Below, piece by piece: positions 50,798 through 63,472 of a stretch of 64,000 nucleotides of DNA. The stretch lies in NCBI GenBank assembly GCA_012932295.1, contig JAAONU010000002.1:39801521-39865520 (forward strand), read 5' to 3'. Position 1 is the first letter of the stretch; the number at the start of each line of letters is the position of its first letter. The notes beneath the pieces were generated by a model. It searched no databases, had not been told where the DNA came from, and worked only from the letters and a program-made list of their open reading frames with translations. Both the position numbers and the translations under genes were made by a program. This stretch comes from Cyclina sinensis. Lineage: Eukaryota > Mollusca > Bivalvia > Venerida > Veneridae.

Positions 50798-51329
50798 GTG
50801 ATCTGTTTACCCAGCACAGCTTTCATCATTGCCTGGATTGATTTGATTGGTGGGCAAAAAATCAGCCATATTTTTTTTTTAAATAATGATAAATGACAAT
50901 ACAAAAAGTGCACATACAACCATGAAAAAACTCTGTTCACCAGTCCAGTACTGCCCAATTCAAGGCTTGAAAAAACAATATTAGGATATTGGTTTTCTTT
51001 CCCGGAAAAGGGTTCAGGAGAAAGTTGAGAAACAACCCGTGTTTTGGTTTCCCTGTGGTGGTAGTAATGTACTGTAAAGTGCAACAGGCCAAAGATACAG
51101 TTCAGGCACTTTGGTACAACTTTTTACATAATGCATTTAGCAGTTACCTGGTCACATAGATTTGCATTATAATACTCATATTTGTTTTCTTACATTTTGT
51201 TAGAGGATTGACAACTTTCTACAGAGTAAATTTTACTTTTGGCAACATTTTAAGATTTTTTATACTTTCTGAGAGTGTTTGATCACCCGAGAGTTTGGTG
51301 TACATGTATGACTACACTTTGCTATCAGT
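50798..51329 (+). other. FYCO1 3' untranslated or downstream sequence
   Basis: No coding sequence was recognised and no AATAAA stands out. The first clear AATAAA signals downstream are at 53709-53714, 54519-54524 and 56998-57003, so the 3' end of the transcript is not located. Confidence 0.4.
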
Positions 51330-52375
51330 GTTTTATGGCCCCTGGGTATATTGCTTTGCAGTTGGTAGTCGGTCAGTTGATGTTCGACGTAGACCAGACC
51401 TTGTCCGATCAATAACTTGTGTTCCATTTGACCAACAGCTGTTAAACTTCATAGGGTGGTTGCAATTAAATTTTAAAAAAGTTGTGAAATTCACTGTGAC
51501 CTTGACCTTTGACCTACTGACCTAAAAATCAAAAGGAGTCATCTACTGGTCATGAGGGGTCAGTAGGTGAAAGGTCAAGGTCACTGTCACTCTGAATTTG
51601 AAAACCTTATCTGCTCAATAACTGGAGTACTATTTGATCCACAGCCTTCAAACTTCCTAGGATGGCTGCCCTTATTGAGTAGAAGACACCCTTTCATTTT
51701 TGGGGTCAGTAGATAAAAGATCAGTCAGGATCACCTTCATTCAATAACTAGAGAATGCTTTGGCCTACAATCATCAGATTTGATGGGAGGTCATGACTAG
51801 AAGATAACCCCTATCGATTCTGAGGTCAGTAGGTTAAAGGTCAAGGTCACTGAGGCCTTGACCAATGGAAGTTTGTCAGACCAATAAGTAGAGAACACAT
51901 CGGCTTACATTCCTCAGATTTGGTGGGGTAGTTGGTCATGACTTCTATTCATTCTAAGGCTAGTGGATCAAAGGTCAAGGTACTGTGACCTTGACTACAA
52001 AGACCTGACCTTGATTACAAAGAACTTGTCTGATCAATAACTAAAGAATGCTTTGGCCTACAGTCCTCAAATTTGGTAGGGAGGTTTGTCATGACCAGTT
52101 TGATTTTGAGGTCAGTACATTAACAGTCAAGGTCACTGTAACCTTGACCACAGAAAACCTGTCTAATCAGTAACTAGAATAGGCTTTGGCATACAGGTTT
52201 GTCATGACCAGTAGATGACTCCTTTTGATTTTTAGGTCAAAGGTCAAGGTCACAGTGAATTTCACAACAAAAGCTGGTCTTTAGTGGTTGGTCATGACCT
52301 CTAGATGACCTATTGATTTTGAGGTCAGTAAGTAAAGGTAAATGTCATGTTAAGATGTACATGTGACATGACTAA
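51330..52375 (+). mobile_element. Repeat family C, copy 2
   Basis: Opens TATGGCCCCTGGGTATATTG and GTCGGTCAGTTGATG. It runs as about seven units with GACCTTGTCCGATCAATAAC, AGTAGGTGAAAGGTCAAGGT, GATTTTGAGGTCAGTA and related phrases, and ends near GGAAACATG. It is the same family as 36640-37690 but has its own indels. Confidence 0.8.
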
Positions 52376-52427
52376 TTGTTTGCCATTTAGGTGGGGGTGG
52401 AAACATGTTACACAAACATCTCTTGTT

Positions 52428-53220
52428 AACCAGGTTTTCAATTTTGAAAATCCTGGTTATTAGATTGGGGTATGGCGGGCGGATGGGCGGATGGGCGGGC
52501 GGGCGTCAAACGAAATTGTGTCCGCTCTGTAACTCTTCAACCCTTTGAAGAATTTTGATGAAACTTCAGACAAATGTTTACCACATCAAGATGATGTGCA
52601 GAACGCATGTTCCGCATGGCTGGCTCCAAGGTCAAGGTCACAGTGACATTAACATTGAAAATCCTGTCCGCTCTGTAACTCTTCAACCCTTTGAAGAATT
52701 TTGATGAAACTTCAGACAAATGTTTACCACATCAAGATGACGTGCAGAACGCATGTTCCGCATGGCTGGCTCCAAGGTCAAGGTCACAGTGACATTAACA
52801 TTGAAAATCCTGTCCGCTCTGTAACTCTTCAACCCTTTGAAGAATTTTGATGAAACTTCAGACAAATGTTTACCACATCAAGATGACGTGCAGAACGCAT
52901 GTTCCGCATGGCTGGCTCCAAGGTCAAGGTCACAGTGACATTAACATTGAAAATCCTGTTTACATGATTTTAACTTGATTTGGCAGTCAAAGGTCATATC
53001 ATCTTTGGAGGTAATTTAAAAAAGATATGATATATTATTTCATGTCTACTTTGTAACTTGAAAATTTTATTTTGAACTATTGAAACCAACTTTCTGTGTT
53101 GGTACCAAAATAACAGCACCATTTTTACTTCACTGCCATATTTCTTCCTAATTCCTGTCACATCAATACTTGGTCGTTGAAAACCTGGTTTTCGTCGCAT
53201 TGCGGCGCTTCTTGTTTTTG
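52428..53220 (+). mobile_element. Repeat family D: element with 14-bp inverted ends and three 146-bp units
   Basis: AACCAGGTTTTCAA at 52428-52441 and its exact complement TTGAAAACCTGGTT at 53177-53190 bracket the element. A GGCGGGCGGATGGGCGGATG leader is followed by three nearly identical 146-bp units (about 52519-52664, 52665-52810, 52811-52956), each with CCGCTCTGTAACTCTTCAAC, ATGTTCCGCATGGCTGGCTC and CAAGGTCAAGGTCACAGTGA. After the right arm come GTCGCATTGCGGCG and CTTCTTG, a small hairpin plus CTTG similar in layout to the end of family A. The minus-strand open frames repeat because the units repeat. Confidence 0.85.
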
Positions 53221-53274
53221 TTCTGTTTTGTTTTTTTCTTTACTGTGTATCACTTTATTAAATCAGCAGCTCTC

Positions 53275-53520
53275 TGGTCCTAGATAGCACATTGATTAAG
53301 AATGATTGTCGCTTGTTCAAATGGTCTGGGTTAGAATCCTAGCTGGGGCAAAAGACATGTCCTTTGGCACAGACACCTTATCCACACATGCTTTGATTAA
53401 CCCAGCTGTGAATGGGTACCACCATACCAGTAATGAATGTTACAAGCTGTTATTTCAAACAGTTGTTCCATTTTGGGGGATGTCTTGTGAACAGTTTATA
53501 TAAGCTTGGGTAACTGTCAT
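53275..53520 (+). mobile_element. Degraded SINE-like element
   Basis: CTGGGTTAGAATCCTAGCTG resembles a B box, and AACCCAGCTGTGAATGGGTA (53399-53418) resembles a conserved phrase in the body of invertebrate SINEs. The A box is decayed. Family not assigned. Confidence 0.5.
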
Positions 53521-55265
53521 TGCAGTGAAGCTATGATAAATTTGTATGACTGAATCATCAGAAGTAGACTTGGTTAACTTTTCTACTGACTCAAGGCTCT
53601 AGTGCTAATTGTAACTTCATTTTGACACAAGGCTTGAGGGTGATTAAATTTCACTTGGTGTTTGCGATCTTATATTTTGATGATTTCACCAACCTCCCAT
53701 GAAACAAGAATAAACTCTTTTTTATCAGTTGCTTAGTAAATACTCATGTGCAATATTGATATTATTTTTTATTTCAATATTTTAAATTATCTGAATATTA
53801 TGTTCATAAATACCAATGGAAGCCACATTTGATTCACTTCAAGATTAGATTTTCTGTTATAAAGCTTTTAATTTTTTATCTATTATACGTGTATTTCAAC
53901 AAAGATTTAAAGACTTGAAACATCTGGTAGGAGAAACTTGTGAATGCTATTTCCTGGTTCTGTAAGTGTAAAATTAATTGTATAGTTAATTATATGTTTT
54001 TATCTATTTAATCAAAGACTTTCAGTTTTATTATTTGTTATGTTCAGTTATTTTAATGTCTTATGTAGCTTAATAATGTTTAAGTTAATTATTTTTTATA
54101 TATTATTGATTTAATGTCAGTTCATATTACAAAATATCATGAATATTATATTTAAGAATATTATTAAGAACAAAATACTTGGAATGAAATAATAGTATGA
54201 CAGAACATATCAGGACAAGATATTTAGATTGTAAAATGGCATATCAAATGCATTCCTGTAGTGTTATGTATGTAATGTTGATGTTATATACTTGTAAATT
54301 CTTAATTGTAATACACACAACAGTCCTCTAGCTGGTACAAACCACTTGCCCATTTTATTGTACACCCTGCATCCTCTGTACATCCTCTGGAACCCTGCTA
54401 TCTCTTTGGAGACAGGACTTAGCATTTACTGTACTTAGTTCTTGTAAATTTTTGTAAATGGGCATTTAGTCTTTAAATATACAACCCTAAGAGACAGAAG
54501 GGAATGAAGACATCTGTAAATAAATATTTAAAGGTTGGAAGAGTATTTATGCTGTTATGCCAAATCTGTATATACACAGTAGATATTAAACTAATTATGT
54601 GAAATATATACAGTCACTAGAGTTTCAGTGTTATACTGTTTGATCAGACAAATAACAGCTTTGCTGAAATGCATGTTTTCTCTTCATTTTTACTGATTTT
54701 AAATGCACATTTTGCAAGTTTCTACTGAATCTTTAAATGTTTTGGGGTTTTTTTTTCTATTATAAAAGTTTCATCACTGTTGCAAGCCTGTGAATTAGCA
54801 AAACATGTTACACAGTTTCCATAATTTCTCCCAATCGATGTGTTTTTTTTAACTGGAAAAAAATGACATATACAGCCATGAATAATGTATAAAAATACAG
54901 GTTACTGTCACTTATGATGCCATATGGATGTTGATGAGAAATACATTTGTCCTATGTACATATGCCTGTTTGTTGTTTAAGATATATTCAGTTTGTTGGC
55001 GATTTTGTGCTTACTTAGATTTTAGCTAAACATATTTCAAGAAAGCTGCTGTTTTAAAGGAATGAAATTTTAAAATTCCATCAAGTTGCACAATCTAAAT
55101 AGCTGTAAAATAATTGAGTAAGCAATTTTTTTTTCTTATATGTATTTCCAAATTACATCTGTTTTGACAGTAAATGGTATTTGTAGCTAAATGAAATGTG
55201 AAAACAGTATATATGAATTAACATCATCTATTGCCTTTGTAACAATTTTATGGTATTATAGTTCC
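53521..55265. other. AT-rich intergenic or long 3' UTR sequence
   Basis: No coding exon or ordered repeat was found. AATAAA occurs at 53709-53714 and 54519-54524. It could be part of a very long FYCO1 3' UTR, which cannot be shown from sequence alone. Confidence 0.4.
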
Positions 55266-55267
55266 TA

Positions 55268-56545
55268 TATTTTTATACCCCTGCACAACAAAGTTGTGGG
55301 GGGGTATACTGGAATCAGCTTGGCCGTCCGGTGGTTTTTCCTTGTCCGCCCAATAACTTAAGAATCCTTTGACCCACAGTCATCTTACTTGGTGTGGAGG
55401 TTGGTCATGGCCAGTAGATGATCCCTATTGATTTTGAGATCACTGAGTCAAAGGTCAAGATCACAGGGGCCTTGACTACAAAAAACTTGTCCGCCCAATA
55501 ACTTAAGAATCCTTTGACCCACAGTCTTCATATTTGGTTTGGAGGTTGGTCATGACCAGTAGATGACCCCTATTTATTTTGAGGTCACTGGGTCAAAGGT
55601 CATAGAAGCCTTGACTTAAAAAAGCTTGTCCACCCAATAAATTAAAAATCCTTTGACCCACAGTCTTCATATATGGTGTGGAGGTTGGTCGTGACCAGTA
55701 GATGACCCCTTTTTATTTTGAGGTCACTGGGTCAAAGGTCATGGTCACAGGCCTTGTCCCCCCCAATAACTTAAGTATCCTTCGATCCACAGTCATCTTA
55801 CTTGGTCTGGAGATTGGTCATGGCCAGTAGATGACCCCTATTGATTTTGAGGTCACTGACTCAAAGGTCAAGATCAGGAGCATTGACTAAAAAAAATTTG
55901 TCTGCCCAATAACTTAAGAAAACTTTGACCCACAGTCTTCATATTTGGTGTGGAGGTTGGTCAAGACCAGTAGATGAACCCTATTTATATTGAAGTCACT
56001 GGGTCAAAGGTCAAGGTCACAGGGACCTTGACTACAAAAAACTTGTCCGCCCAATAACTTAAGAATCCTTTGACCCACAGTCTTCATATTTGGTGTGGAG
56101 GTTGGTCTTGACCAGTAGATGACCCCTTATTTATTTTGAGGTCACTTGGTCAAAGGTCACAAGAGCCTTGACTAAAAAAAGCTTGTCCACCCAATGATTT
56201 AAGAATCCTTTGACCCACAGTCTTCACATTTGGTGTGGAGGTTGGTCATGACCAGTAGATGACCCCTATTTATTTGAGGTTTCTGGGTCAAAGGTCATGG
56301 TCACAGGAGCTTTGACTAAAAAATGGTTTTCTGCCCAATAATTTAAGAATCCTTTGACTCTCAGTCTTAGGTCACTGGGTCAAAGGTCAAGGTCACAGGG
56401 GCTTTGACTACAACTGGCTTACTACCCTCAGACTTGGCAGGGAGGTTGTCCATGACCTCTTAATGACCCCTGTTGCTTCTGACAAAGCGCTATGCGTGGG
56501 TATTCACGCCATGACAGTGGCGGTTCTAGTTTGTTGAGGTTTTTG
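55268..56545 (+). mobile_element. Repeat family E: eight ~142-bp units
   Basis: Starts TTTATACCCCTGCACAACAA then AGTTGTGGGGGGGTATAC, whose parts can pair (ACCCC/GGGGT). It ends GCGTGGGTATTCACGCCATG then ACAGTGGCGGTTCTAG. Inside, CAATAACTTAAGAATCCTTT then GACCCACAG recurs near 55350, 55495, 55635, 55765, 55908, 56052, 56195 and 56337, with GGAGGTTGGTCATGACCAGT and AGATGACCCCTATTTATTTT in each unit. No coding sequence. Confidence 0.85.
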
Positions 56546-57570
56546 TCACAAAACAGTGGCTGCTAAAGACACCAAAATAATGTTGTTTCATTTACAGAAG
56601 AAAAACAAAAACACACACTCTACTGTTCTCACCCTTATAAAGTTAAAATCTTAAAAGTTGTGTTTAAAAATGATTGAAGGTTTGTAGATATAGATCAATA
56701 CTTGAACAAAACAACAACTTCAACCAATGAATGTTTTGTATAGGAAATTTTAGAGTAAAGGCATGATTTTGAATGTATAACGGCAGATTAAGTGTATGAT
56801 AATGATTTCTTTGTCAGACCTTGAGTCTGTAAGAGGAAAGATAGATATTGAATTAGTTGCTAGAGTTTCAGAAGTTTATTAAGGGCAAATTCCAGTCTTA
56901 GTTTCACCATATTTGTGACTATTATTGTTACTACTGTGTTGTGTTTGTTCTACTGTTAATGATCATGTTTCAATTTATTTAATTTTGTTCAGATTTTAAT
57001 AAAGCATTTATTTTATCTAGAATTTTTTTTCTTTGTATTTTCCCTGTTACAAATTCTACTGAACAGAAAACATTGTTTGATATTGTTCTAAATTTTACAA
57101 AAAAGCCGCAGTAGATTCTATTTCAATTTCTGCCAGATCTTTGAGGCGTGCACCTTTACCTTGCTGGTGGAAAATGATTTGCCTTTGCAACCTGTGCAAA
57201 CAATGAGGAGACAGCATATCTCAGCAGTCTTACCACAAGATCTGCACAAGCTGCTAATCAGTCAGTAGAGTTGTTTCTAAAAACAAACGTATTACACAAT
57301 GTAAAAATTTAAATGTAAATTTAGCTGTGTAAGGGTTGGGTGAAGGTTTTTATAAGAAATACATTTCCTTTTATGTAAGCATTAGTATTTCCAGATCATT
57401 TGTATGATATACCATTAAAACAACCTGTAAGGATCTCTTCTAGCACACTTTTTACTCAAAAGCCTTTCAAGCCAGATGTCAAAGTTAAAATTCAAAACTA
57501 TAACTCAAGTCAGTGGAAAAATAAACGTTGTATAATGCTATAAATTTGTGATGACAAAATTTCATAAGTT
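56546..57570. other. Intergenic stretch, nothing recognised
   Basis: An AATAAA is at 56998-57003 followed by T-rich sequence, which would fit the end of a transcript from the left. No exon or repeat was recognised. Confidence 0.4.
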
Positions 57571-59730
57571 GGATCTTTAAAAATCATCTTCTCTGAAACC
57601 TCAAGGCCTGGAGCTTAGATATTTGGTATGAAGCATCATCTAGTGGACTTCTACCCAGTTTGTTCAAATTATGACCCTGGGGTCAAAACTGACCCCACCC
57701 CAGGGGACAGTTGATTTTACATAGATTTACATACGGAAAACTTAAAAATCTTCTTGTCAGAAACCACAAGGCCTAGAGTTTAGTTATTTAGTACGTAGCA
57801 TTGTCTAGAGAACCTCTACCAAGTTTGTTAAAATCAAGGCCCGTGGGTCAAAAATAGCCCGGCACATGTGGTCACATGTTTTACATAGAGTTATATAGGA
57901 AAAACTTTAAAAAGTCTTCTTGTCAGAAACTGCAAGGCTCAAAGTTTAGTTATTAGGTGTGTAGCATTGTCTAGTGGACCTCTACTAAGTTTGTTCAAAT
58001 CATAGCCACTGAGTCAAAATAGGCCCTGCCCCGGGGGTCACTTGATTACATAGAGTTATATAGGAAAAAGGTTTTAAAAATCTTCACATCAGAAACCAAA
58101 AGGCATAGAGCTTAGATATTTTGTAAGTAGCATCGTCTATAAGACCTCTACCAAGTTTGTTCAAATCATAGCCCCTGGGTCTAAAATGCCCTGCCCCAGG
58201 GGTCACATGTTTTACATAGAGTTATATAGGAAAAACTTTAAAAAAATTTCTTGTCAGAAACCGCAAGGCCTAGAGTTTAGATATTTGGTGTGTAGCATTG
58301 TCTAGAGGACCTCTACCAAGTTTGTTCAAATCATAGCCATTGGGTCAAAATAAGCCCTGCCCTGGGGTCACTTGTTTACATAGAGTTATAAAGGAAAAAA
58401 ATAAAATAGTCTTTACATCAGAAACCAAAAGGCATAGAGCTTAGATATTTTGTATGTAGCATTGTCAAGAGGACCTCTACCAAGTTTGTTCAAATCATGG
58501 CCCCTGGGTCAAAAATGGCTCTGCCCCAGTGGTTACATGTTTTACATAGAGTTATATAGGAAAAACTTTAAAAATCTTCTTTTCAGATACCACAAGGCCT
58601 AGAGTTAAGATATTTTGTGTACAGCATTGTCTATAAGACCTCTACGAAGTTTGTTCAAATCATAGCCCCTGGGTCAAAAAAGGCCCCGCCCCAGGGGTCA
58701 CATATTTTACATAGAGTTATATTGGAAAAACTTTGAAAAAATCTTCTTGTCAGAAACCACAAGTCCTAGACTTTAAATATTAGATGTGCAGCATTGTCTA
58801 GTGGACCTCTACCAGGTTTGTTCAAATCATGACCATGTGGTCAAAACTGGCCCAACCCTGGGGGTGTGGTGATCATTTGATTTTACACAAGGACTTGTTT
58901 AGGCAAAAAATGTTCGTTGTTATGTCTCCCACTAAACCCGCCCTTCTGATGGAGACATATTGTTTTTGCCCTGTCCATGGGTGTCTGTTTGTCTGTCTGT
59001 CACACTTAGTTTCCTTTCAATAACTTGAGTACCAGTTGACCCAAAGCCTTCAAACTTCACAGGGTTATTGCCCTTATTGAGTAGAAAAAAAAACCTTTTG
59101 TTTTTTTGGGTCAGTAAGTAAAAGGTCAAGGTCAGAGGGATCTCTAGAGTGAAAACAGAGTAGCTGTAGTACCATTACACCCAGAGCCTTCAAACTTTAT
59201 AGGATAATTGTATTAGAAGAACCTTATTGCTTTTGGGGTCCATAGGTCAAAGGTTTAGTTCAAAGGGACTTCTAGAGTGAAAACTGTTTCTGCTCAGTAA
59301 CTGGAGTACCATTTCACCCAGAGCCTCAAACTTCATTGGATGATTGTCTTTACTCAGTTAAAGAACCCTATTACTTTTGGGGTCAGTAGGTCAAAAGTCA
59401 AGGTCACAGGGACCTGAAGAGTGAAAATTATTTCTGCTCAGTAACTGGAGTACCATTACACCAAGAACCTTCAAACTTCATAGGGTAATTATATTAGAAG
59501 AACCCTATTGTTTTTGGGGTCTGTAGGTCAAAGGTAAAGTTCACTGGGACCTGTAGAGTAAAACTATTTCTGCTAAAAAATTTGAGTACCATTACACGCA
59601 GTCTTCAAACTAATTTCGACACTTTCAGACTTGCAAACAACGAACACCCATAACAACCTGTAACGATACTTGTAACATGAGCAATGAGACTCAGGTGAGC
59701 GATTTATGACTATCATGGCCCTCTTGTCTC
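57571..59730 (+). mobile_element. Repeat family A, copy 4, interrupted by family F
   Basis: From 57571 about eight ~160-bp units run with CTTCTTGTCAGAAACCACAA, ATTTGGTGTGTAGCATTGTC and GACCTCTACCAAGTTTGTTC. Near 58917 a different element begins (family F), and after about 59620 the A-type end CAGGTGAGCGATTT then ATCATGGCCCTCTTGTC appears at 59693-59730. The start of this A copy (GCTCACCTGAGC) is missing. Confidence 0.7.
58917..59620 (+). mobile_element. Repeat family F, inside family A copy 4
   Basis: Starts TTATGTCTCCCACTAAACCC and GATGGAGACATATTGTTTTT with a GTCTGTTTGTCTGTCTGTC leader. It then carries units of about 125-150 bp with AACTTGAGTACCAGTTGACC-type and TTTTGGGGTCAGTAGGTCAA phrases. 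ATGTCTCC and GGAGACAT near the left end are complementary. The right border is approximate. Confidence 0.65.
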
Positions 59731-59747
59731 ATAAAAAAAAGCTTTTT

Positions 59748-61224
59748 TGGCTCACGTGAGGACAATGTCTTCAAGGAGAGCTTTTCTGATGGCCGATTGT
59801 CCGTCGTCTATCGTCTGTGCGTCCGTCTGTGCGTCAACAATTTCTTTTCACAACTTCTCCTCCTAAACCACTTGGGCAAATTTGTTGAAACTTTGCAGGG
59901 ATGCTTCTTCCCTGAAGCTCTACCAAAGTTGTTCAAAGAATTCAATTCCATCAAGAACTCTGGTTCCTATGGCAATTGGAAGGAAAAACTTTGAAAATCT
60001 TCTTGTCTGAAACCACAAGGCCCTGAGCCTTAAGATTTGGTATATAGCATTGTTTAGTGGACCTCTATCAAGTTTGTTCAAATTATGCCCCTGGGGTCAA
60101 ATTTGGCCCCATCCCGGGGGTCAACTTATTTAACATAGTGAAAATTTAAAAATCTTCTTGTCTGAAACTACAAGGACCTGAGCCTTCAGATTTTGTTTGT
60201 AGCATTGTCTTGTGGACCTCTACCAAGTTTGTTCAAATTATACACCTGGGGTCAAATCTGGCCCTGCCCCAGGGGTCAATGGATTTTACATAGGCTTATA
60301 TAGTGAAACTTTAAAAATCTTCTTGTCTGAAACCACAAGGCCCTGAGCCTTAAGATTTGGTATGTAGCATTGACGTTTGGACCTCTACCAAGTTTGTTCA
60401 AATTATGCCTCTGGGGTCAAATTTGGCCCCGCTCCAGGAGTTGATTGTTTTTGCACAGGGAAAACTTTGAAAATTTTCTTGTCTGAAACCTGTAAAGCCC
60501 TGATCCTTAAGATTTGGTGTGTAGCAAGGTCTAGTAAACCTCAACCAAGTTAGTTGAAATTATACCTCTGGGGTCAATTTTGCCCCCATCGGGGGTCAAC
60601 TGATTTTTACATAAGTTCATATAGGATAAACTTTGAAAAATCTTCTTGTATGAAACTACAAGGCCCTGAGCCTTACGATTTGGTATGTAGCAATGTCTGG
60701 AGGACGTCTCTCAAGTATGTTAGAAAAATTTTCCTGGGGTCATTATTGGCCCCTCCTGAGGGGTCACAAGTTTTAAATAGCAGTATAGAAGAAAATCTTT
60801 AAAATATCTTCATGTCTGAAACCACAAAGCCTAGAATTTTAAAATTTGGCATGAAGCAAGCTTTATCAAGCTTTTTTGAATAATTAGATTAGGTTAAAGG
60901 TCACTGAGGCTAAAAATAGGTTTAAATACTGTACCTCATACAGCTTTCATTTAAAGACCGATATCTTTGATATTCGGTATATAGGATCCTTGCATGGACC
61001 TCTACCCATGGGTAGGGTTTTAGGTCACTGGGTCAAGGTCACCATAGCTTATGATAGATATTTCTACTTTCTGTCATAGAGCCTTTATTTTATTGACTGA
61101 TATTTTACAAATTTATATTTACATTACTTACATATTTTCAATAAAAACATGAAATACTGCTTAACTGCAAACCTACAGCCAAAATACTCAGGTGAGCAAT
61201 CTAGGGCCATCATGGCCCTCTTGT
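59748..61224 (+). mobile_element. Repeat family A, copy 5
   Basis: Starts TTTTGGCTCACGTGAGGACA with GTCCGTCGTCTATCG and ACTTCTCCTCCTAAACCACT. It has about six ~160-bp units (CTTCTTGTCTGAAACCACAA near 60000, 60155, 60319, 60477, 60643 and 60810) and ends CAGGTGAGCAATCTAGGGCC then ATCATGGCCCTCTTG at about 61190-61223. It is the most complete copy, with both ends clear. Confidence 0.85.
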
Positions 61225-61671
61225 TTCTTTTTATTCTTGTCTATCTATCTATTTGAGCTTATTTATAGTTGGTACCGGTCACTAAGCTTCATCAAGACCA
61301 TGACAAACACTGCCAGATTTCTTGAGTATTTCATGCATCTTTCTTAACAAAAGATGTTAAAATATTTTATTAATAGTGTTTTTAAATTGCAATACAGAGC
61401 ACAACGTACCACAGCTTACCATGCTTACTATAATAAACAATAGTATATAGGAATATAAGGATAAAAGTCAGAGCTGAGTGCCAACTTTGAGACATCAAGG
61501 AAATCAAGTGAAGTGAGTTGGCGTCAAGAGGAAATAAATTTGAGAACATCAGCAATATTTAACCTAACATGACAAGAGGACCAAATGGTCCCAGGTTGCT
61601 CACCTGAAAAGGGACCATCCAACAATGTGGGGGGAGTGGCCATGGCATGAGAATAAGCCCTGCCATATTTT
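61225..61671. other. Short spacer with a fragment of a reversed family A-like end
   Basis: At about 61572-61610, AAGAGGACCAAATGGTCCCA then GGTTGCTCACCTG has the layout of a family A end read backwards (CTCTTG, hairpin, CAGGTGAGC). The rest is AT-rich. Confidence 0.55.
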
Positions 61672-63472
61672 TAGCTCACCTGTCACAGAGTGACAAGGTG
61701 AGCTTTTGTGATCACAATCTGTCCGGCGTCTGTCCGTCCGTAAACTTTTCATTCAAACGACATATCCTCTGAAACCACTGGACCAAAGTTGATGAAACTT
61801 GCCATGGATGTTCCTTGCATGAAGCTCTTCCAAAGTTGTTCAAAGAAATCAATTCCATGCAGAACTCTGGTTGCCATACCAACCTAAAGGAAAAACTTTA
61901 AAAATCTTCTTGTCTGAAACCACAAGGAATAGAGCTTAGATATTTGGCATTTAGCACCCTCTAATGGAACTCTACAAAAATTGTTCAAATTATTTCCCTG
62001 GGGTCACTTCATTTTACATAGACTTATATAGGAAATCTTTAAAAATCCTCTTCTCAGAAACCACAATGCCTACAGCTTAGATATTTGATATGTAGCATTG
62101 TCTAGTGGATGTCTACCAAGTTTGTTCAAATTATGTCCCCTGGGTCAAAATTGGCCACGCCCCAGGGTTCTCTTGGTTAACATATAGTTATATAGGAAAA
62201 ACATGAAAAATCATTTTTCTCCGAAACTAATAGGACTAGACCTTACATATATTTGGTGTGGAGTATTGTGAAGAGAACCTTTACCAGTATTGTTTATATG
62301 TTAGCCCTGGGGTCAAAATTGGCCCCGCCCCGGGGGCCCTTAATATGTAAAAAAGGAAATCTTTAAAAATCTTCTTACTGGAAACCTCAATGCCTACAGC
62401 TTAGATATTTGATATGTAGCATTGTCTAGTGGATGTCTACCAAGTTTGTTCAAATTATGTCCCCTGGGTCAAAATTGGTCACTCCACAGGGTTCTCTTGG
62501 TTTACATTTAGGAAAATCATGAAAAGTCATTTTTCTCCGAAACTCATAGGACTAGACCTTGGATATTTGGTGTGGAGTATTGTGTAGAGACTTCTTACCA
62601 GTATTGTTTATATGTTGGCCCCAGGGTCAAAATTTGCCCCGCCCGGGGGGCCCATATTATGTAAAAAAGGCAATCTTTAAAAATCTTCTTACTGGAAACC
62701 TCAATGCCTACAGCTTAGATATTTGGTATGTAGCATTGTCTAGTGGATATCTATCAAGTTTGTTCAAATTATGTTCCCTAGGTCAAAATTGGCCACGCCC
62801 CAGGCTTCCCTTGGTTTACATAGATTTATATAGAAGAAACATGAAAATTAATTTTTCTCAAAAACAAATAGGTCCAGACCTTAGATATTTGGTATTGAGT
62901 ATTGTGTTATGAACCTTTACCAATATTGTTTAAATGTTGGCCCTTGGGTCAAAATTTGCCCCGCCCCGGGGGCCCTTTATATTTCAAAAAGGAAATCTTT
63001 AAAAATCTTCTTGTCTGAAAGTTTCAAATTGTAATTACGATTACAGGATTACGATTACCCCATGTCTGTCTGAAACCACAAGGCCTAGAATTTTAAAATT
63101 TGGCATGAAGCAAATAATAAGATTACATGTAGGTTAAAGGTCATGGAGGCTAAAAATAGATTTAATTACTGTACCTCATAGAGCCTTCATTTATAGACCA
63201 ATATCTTTGATATTCAATATATAGGTTCCTTGCATGGACCTCTACCAATAGGTAGGGTTTGAGGTCACTGGGTCAAGGTCAAGGTCACCATAGCTTATAA
63301 TAGATATTTTTACTTTCTGTCATAGAGCCTTTATTTATTGACTGATATTTTACATATTTGGTTTGTAGGCACTTATATATTTTCAATAAAAAAATGAAAT
63401 ACTGCTTAACAGCAAACCTACAGCCAAAGTAATCAGGTGAGCGATCCAGGGCCATCATGGCCCTCTTGTTTC
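61672..63472 (+). mobile_element. Repeat family A, copy 6
   Basis: Starts TTTTAGCTCACCTGTCACAG with GTGACAAGGTGAGCTTTTGT and CCGGCGTCTGTCCGTCC. About seven units follow with CAAGTTTGTTCAAATTATGT, and it ends CAGGTGAGCGATCCAGGGCC then ATCATGGCCCTCTTG at about 63434-63470. The last 400 bp (from TTAAAGGTCATGGAGGC) are closely similar to the end of copy 5, so both share a unique 3' segment. Confidence 0.85.

Noticed and set aside
52537..52865. Two nearly identical 60-codon minus-strand open frames
   Set aside because: They arise from the 146-bp repeated units of family D and not from genes.
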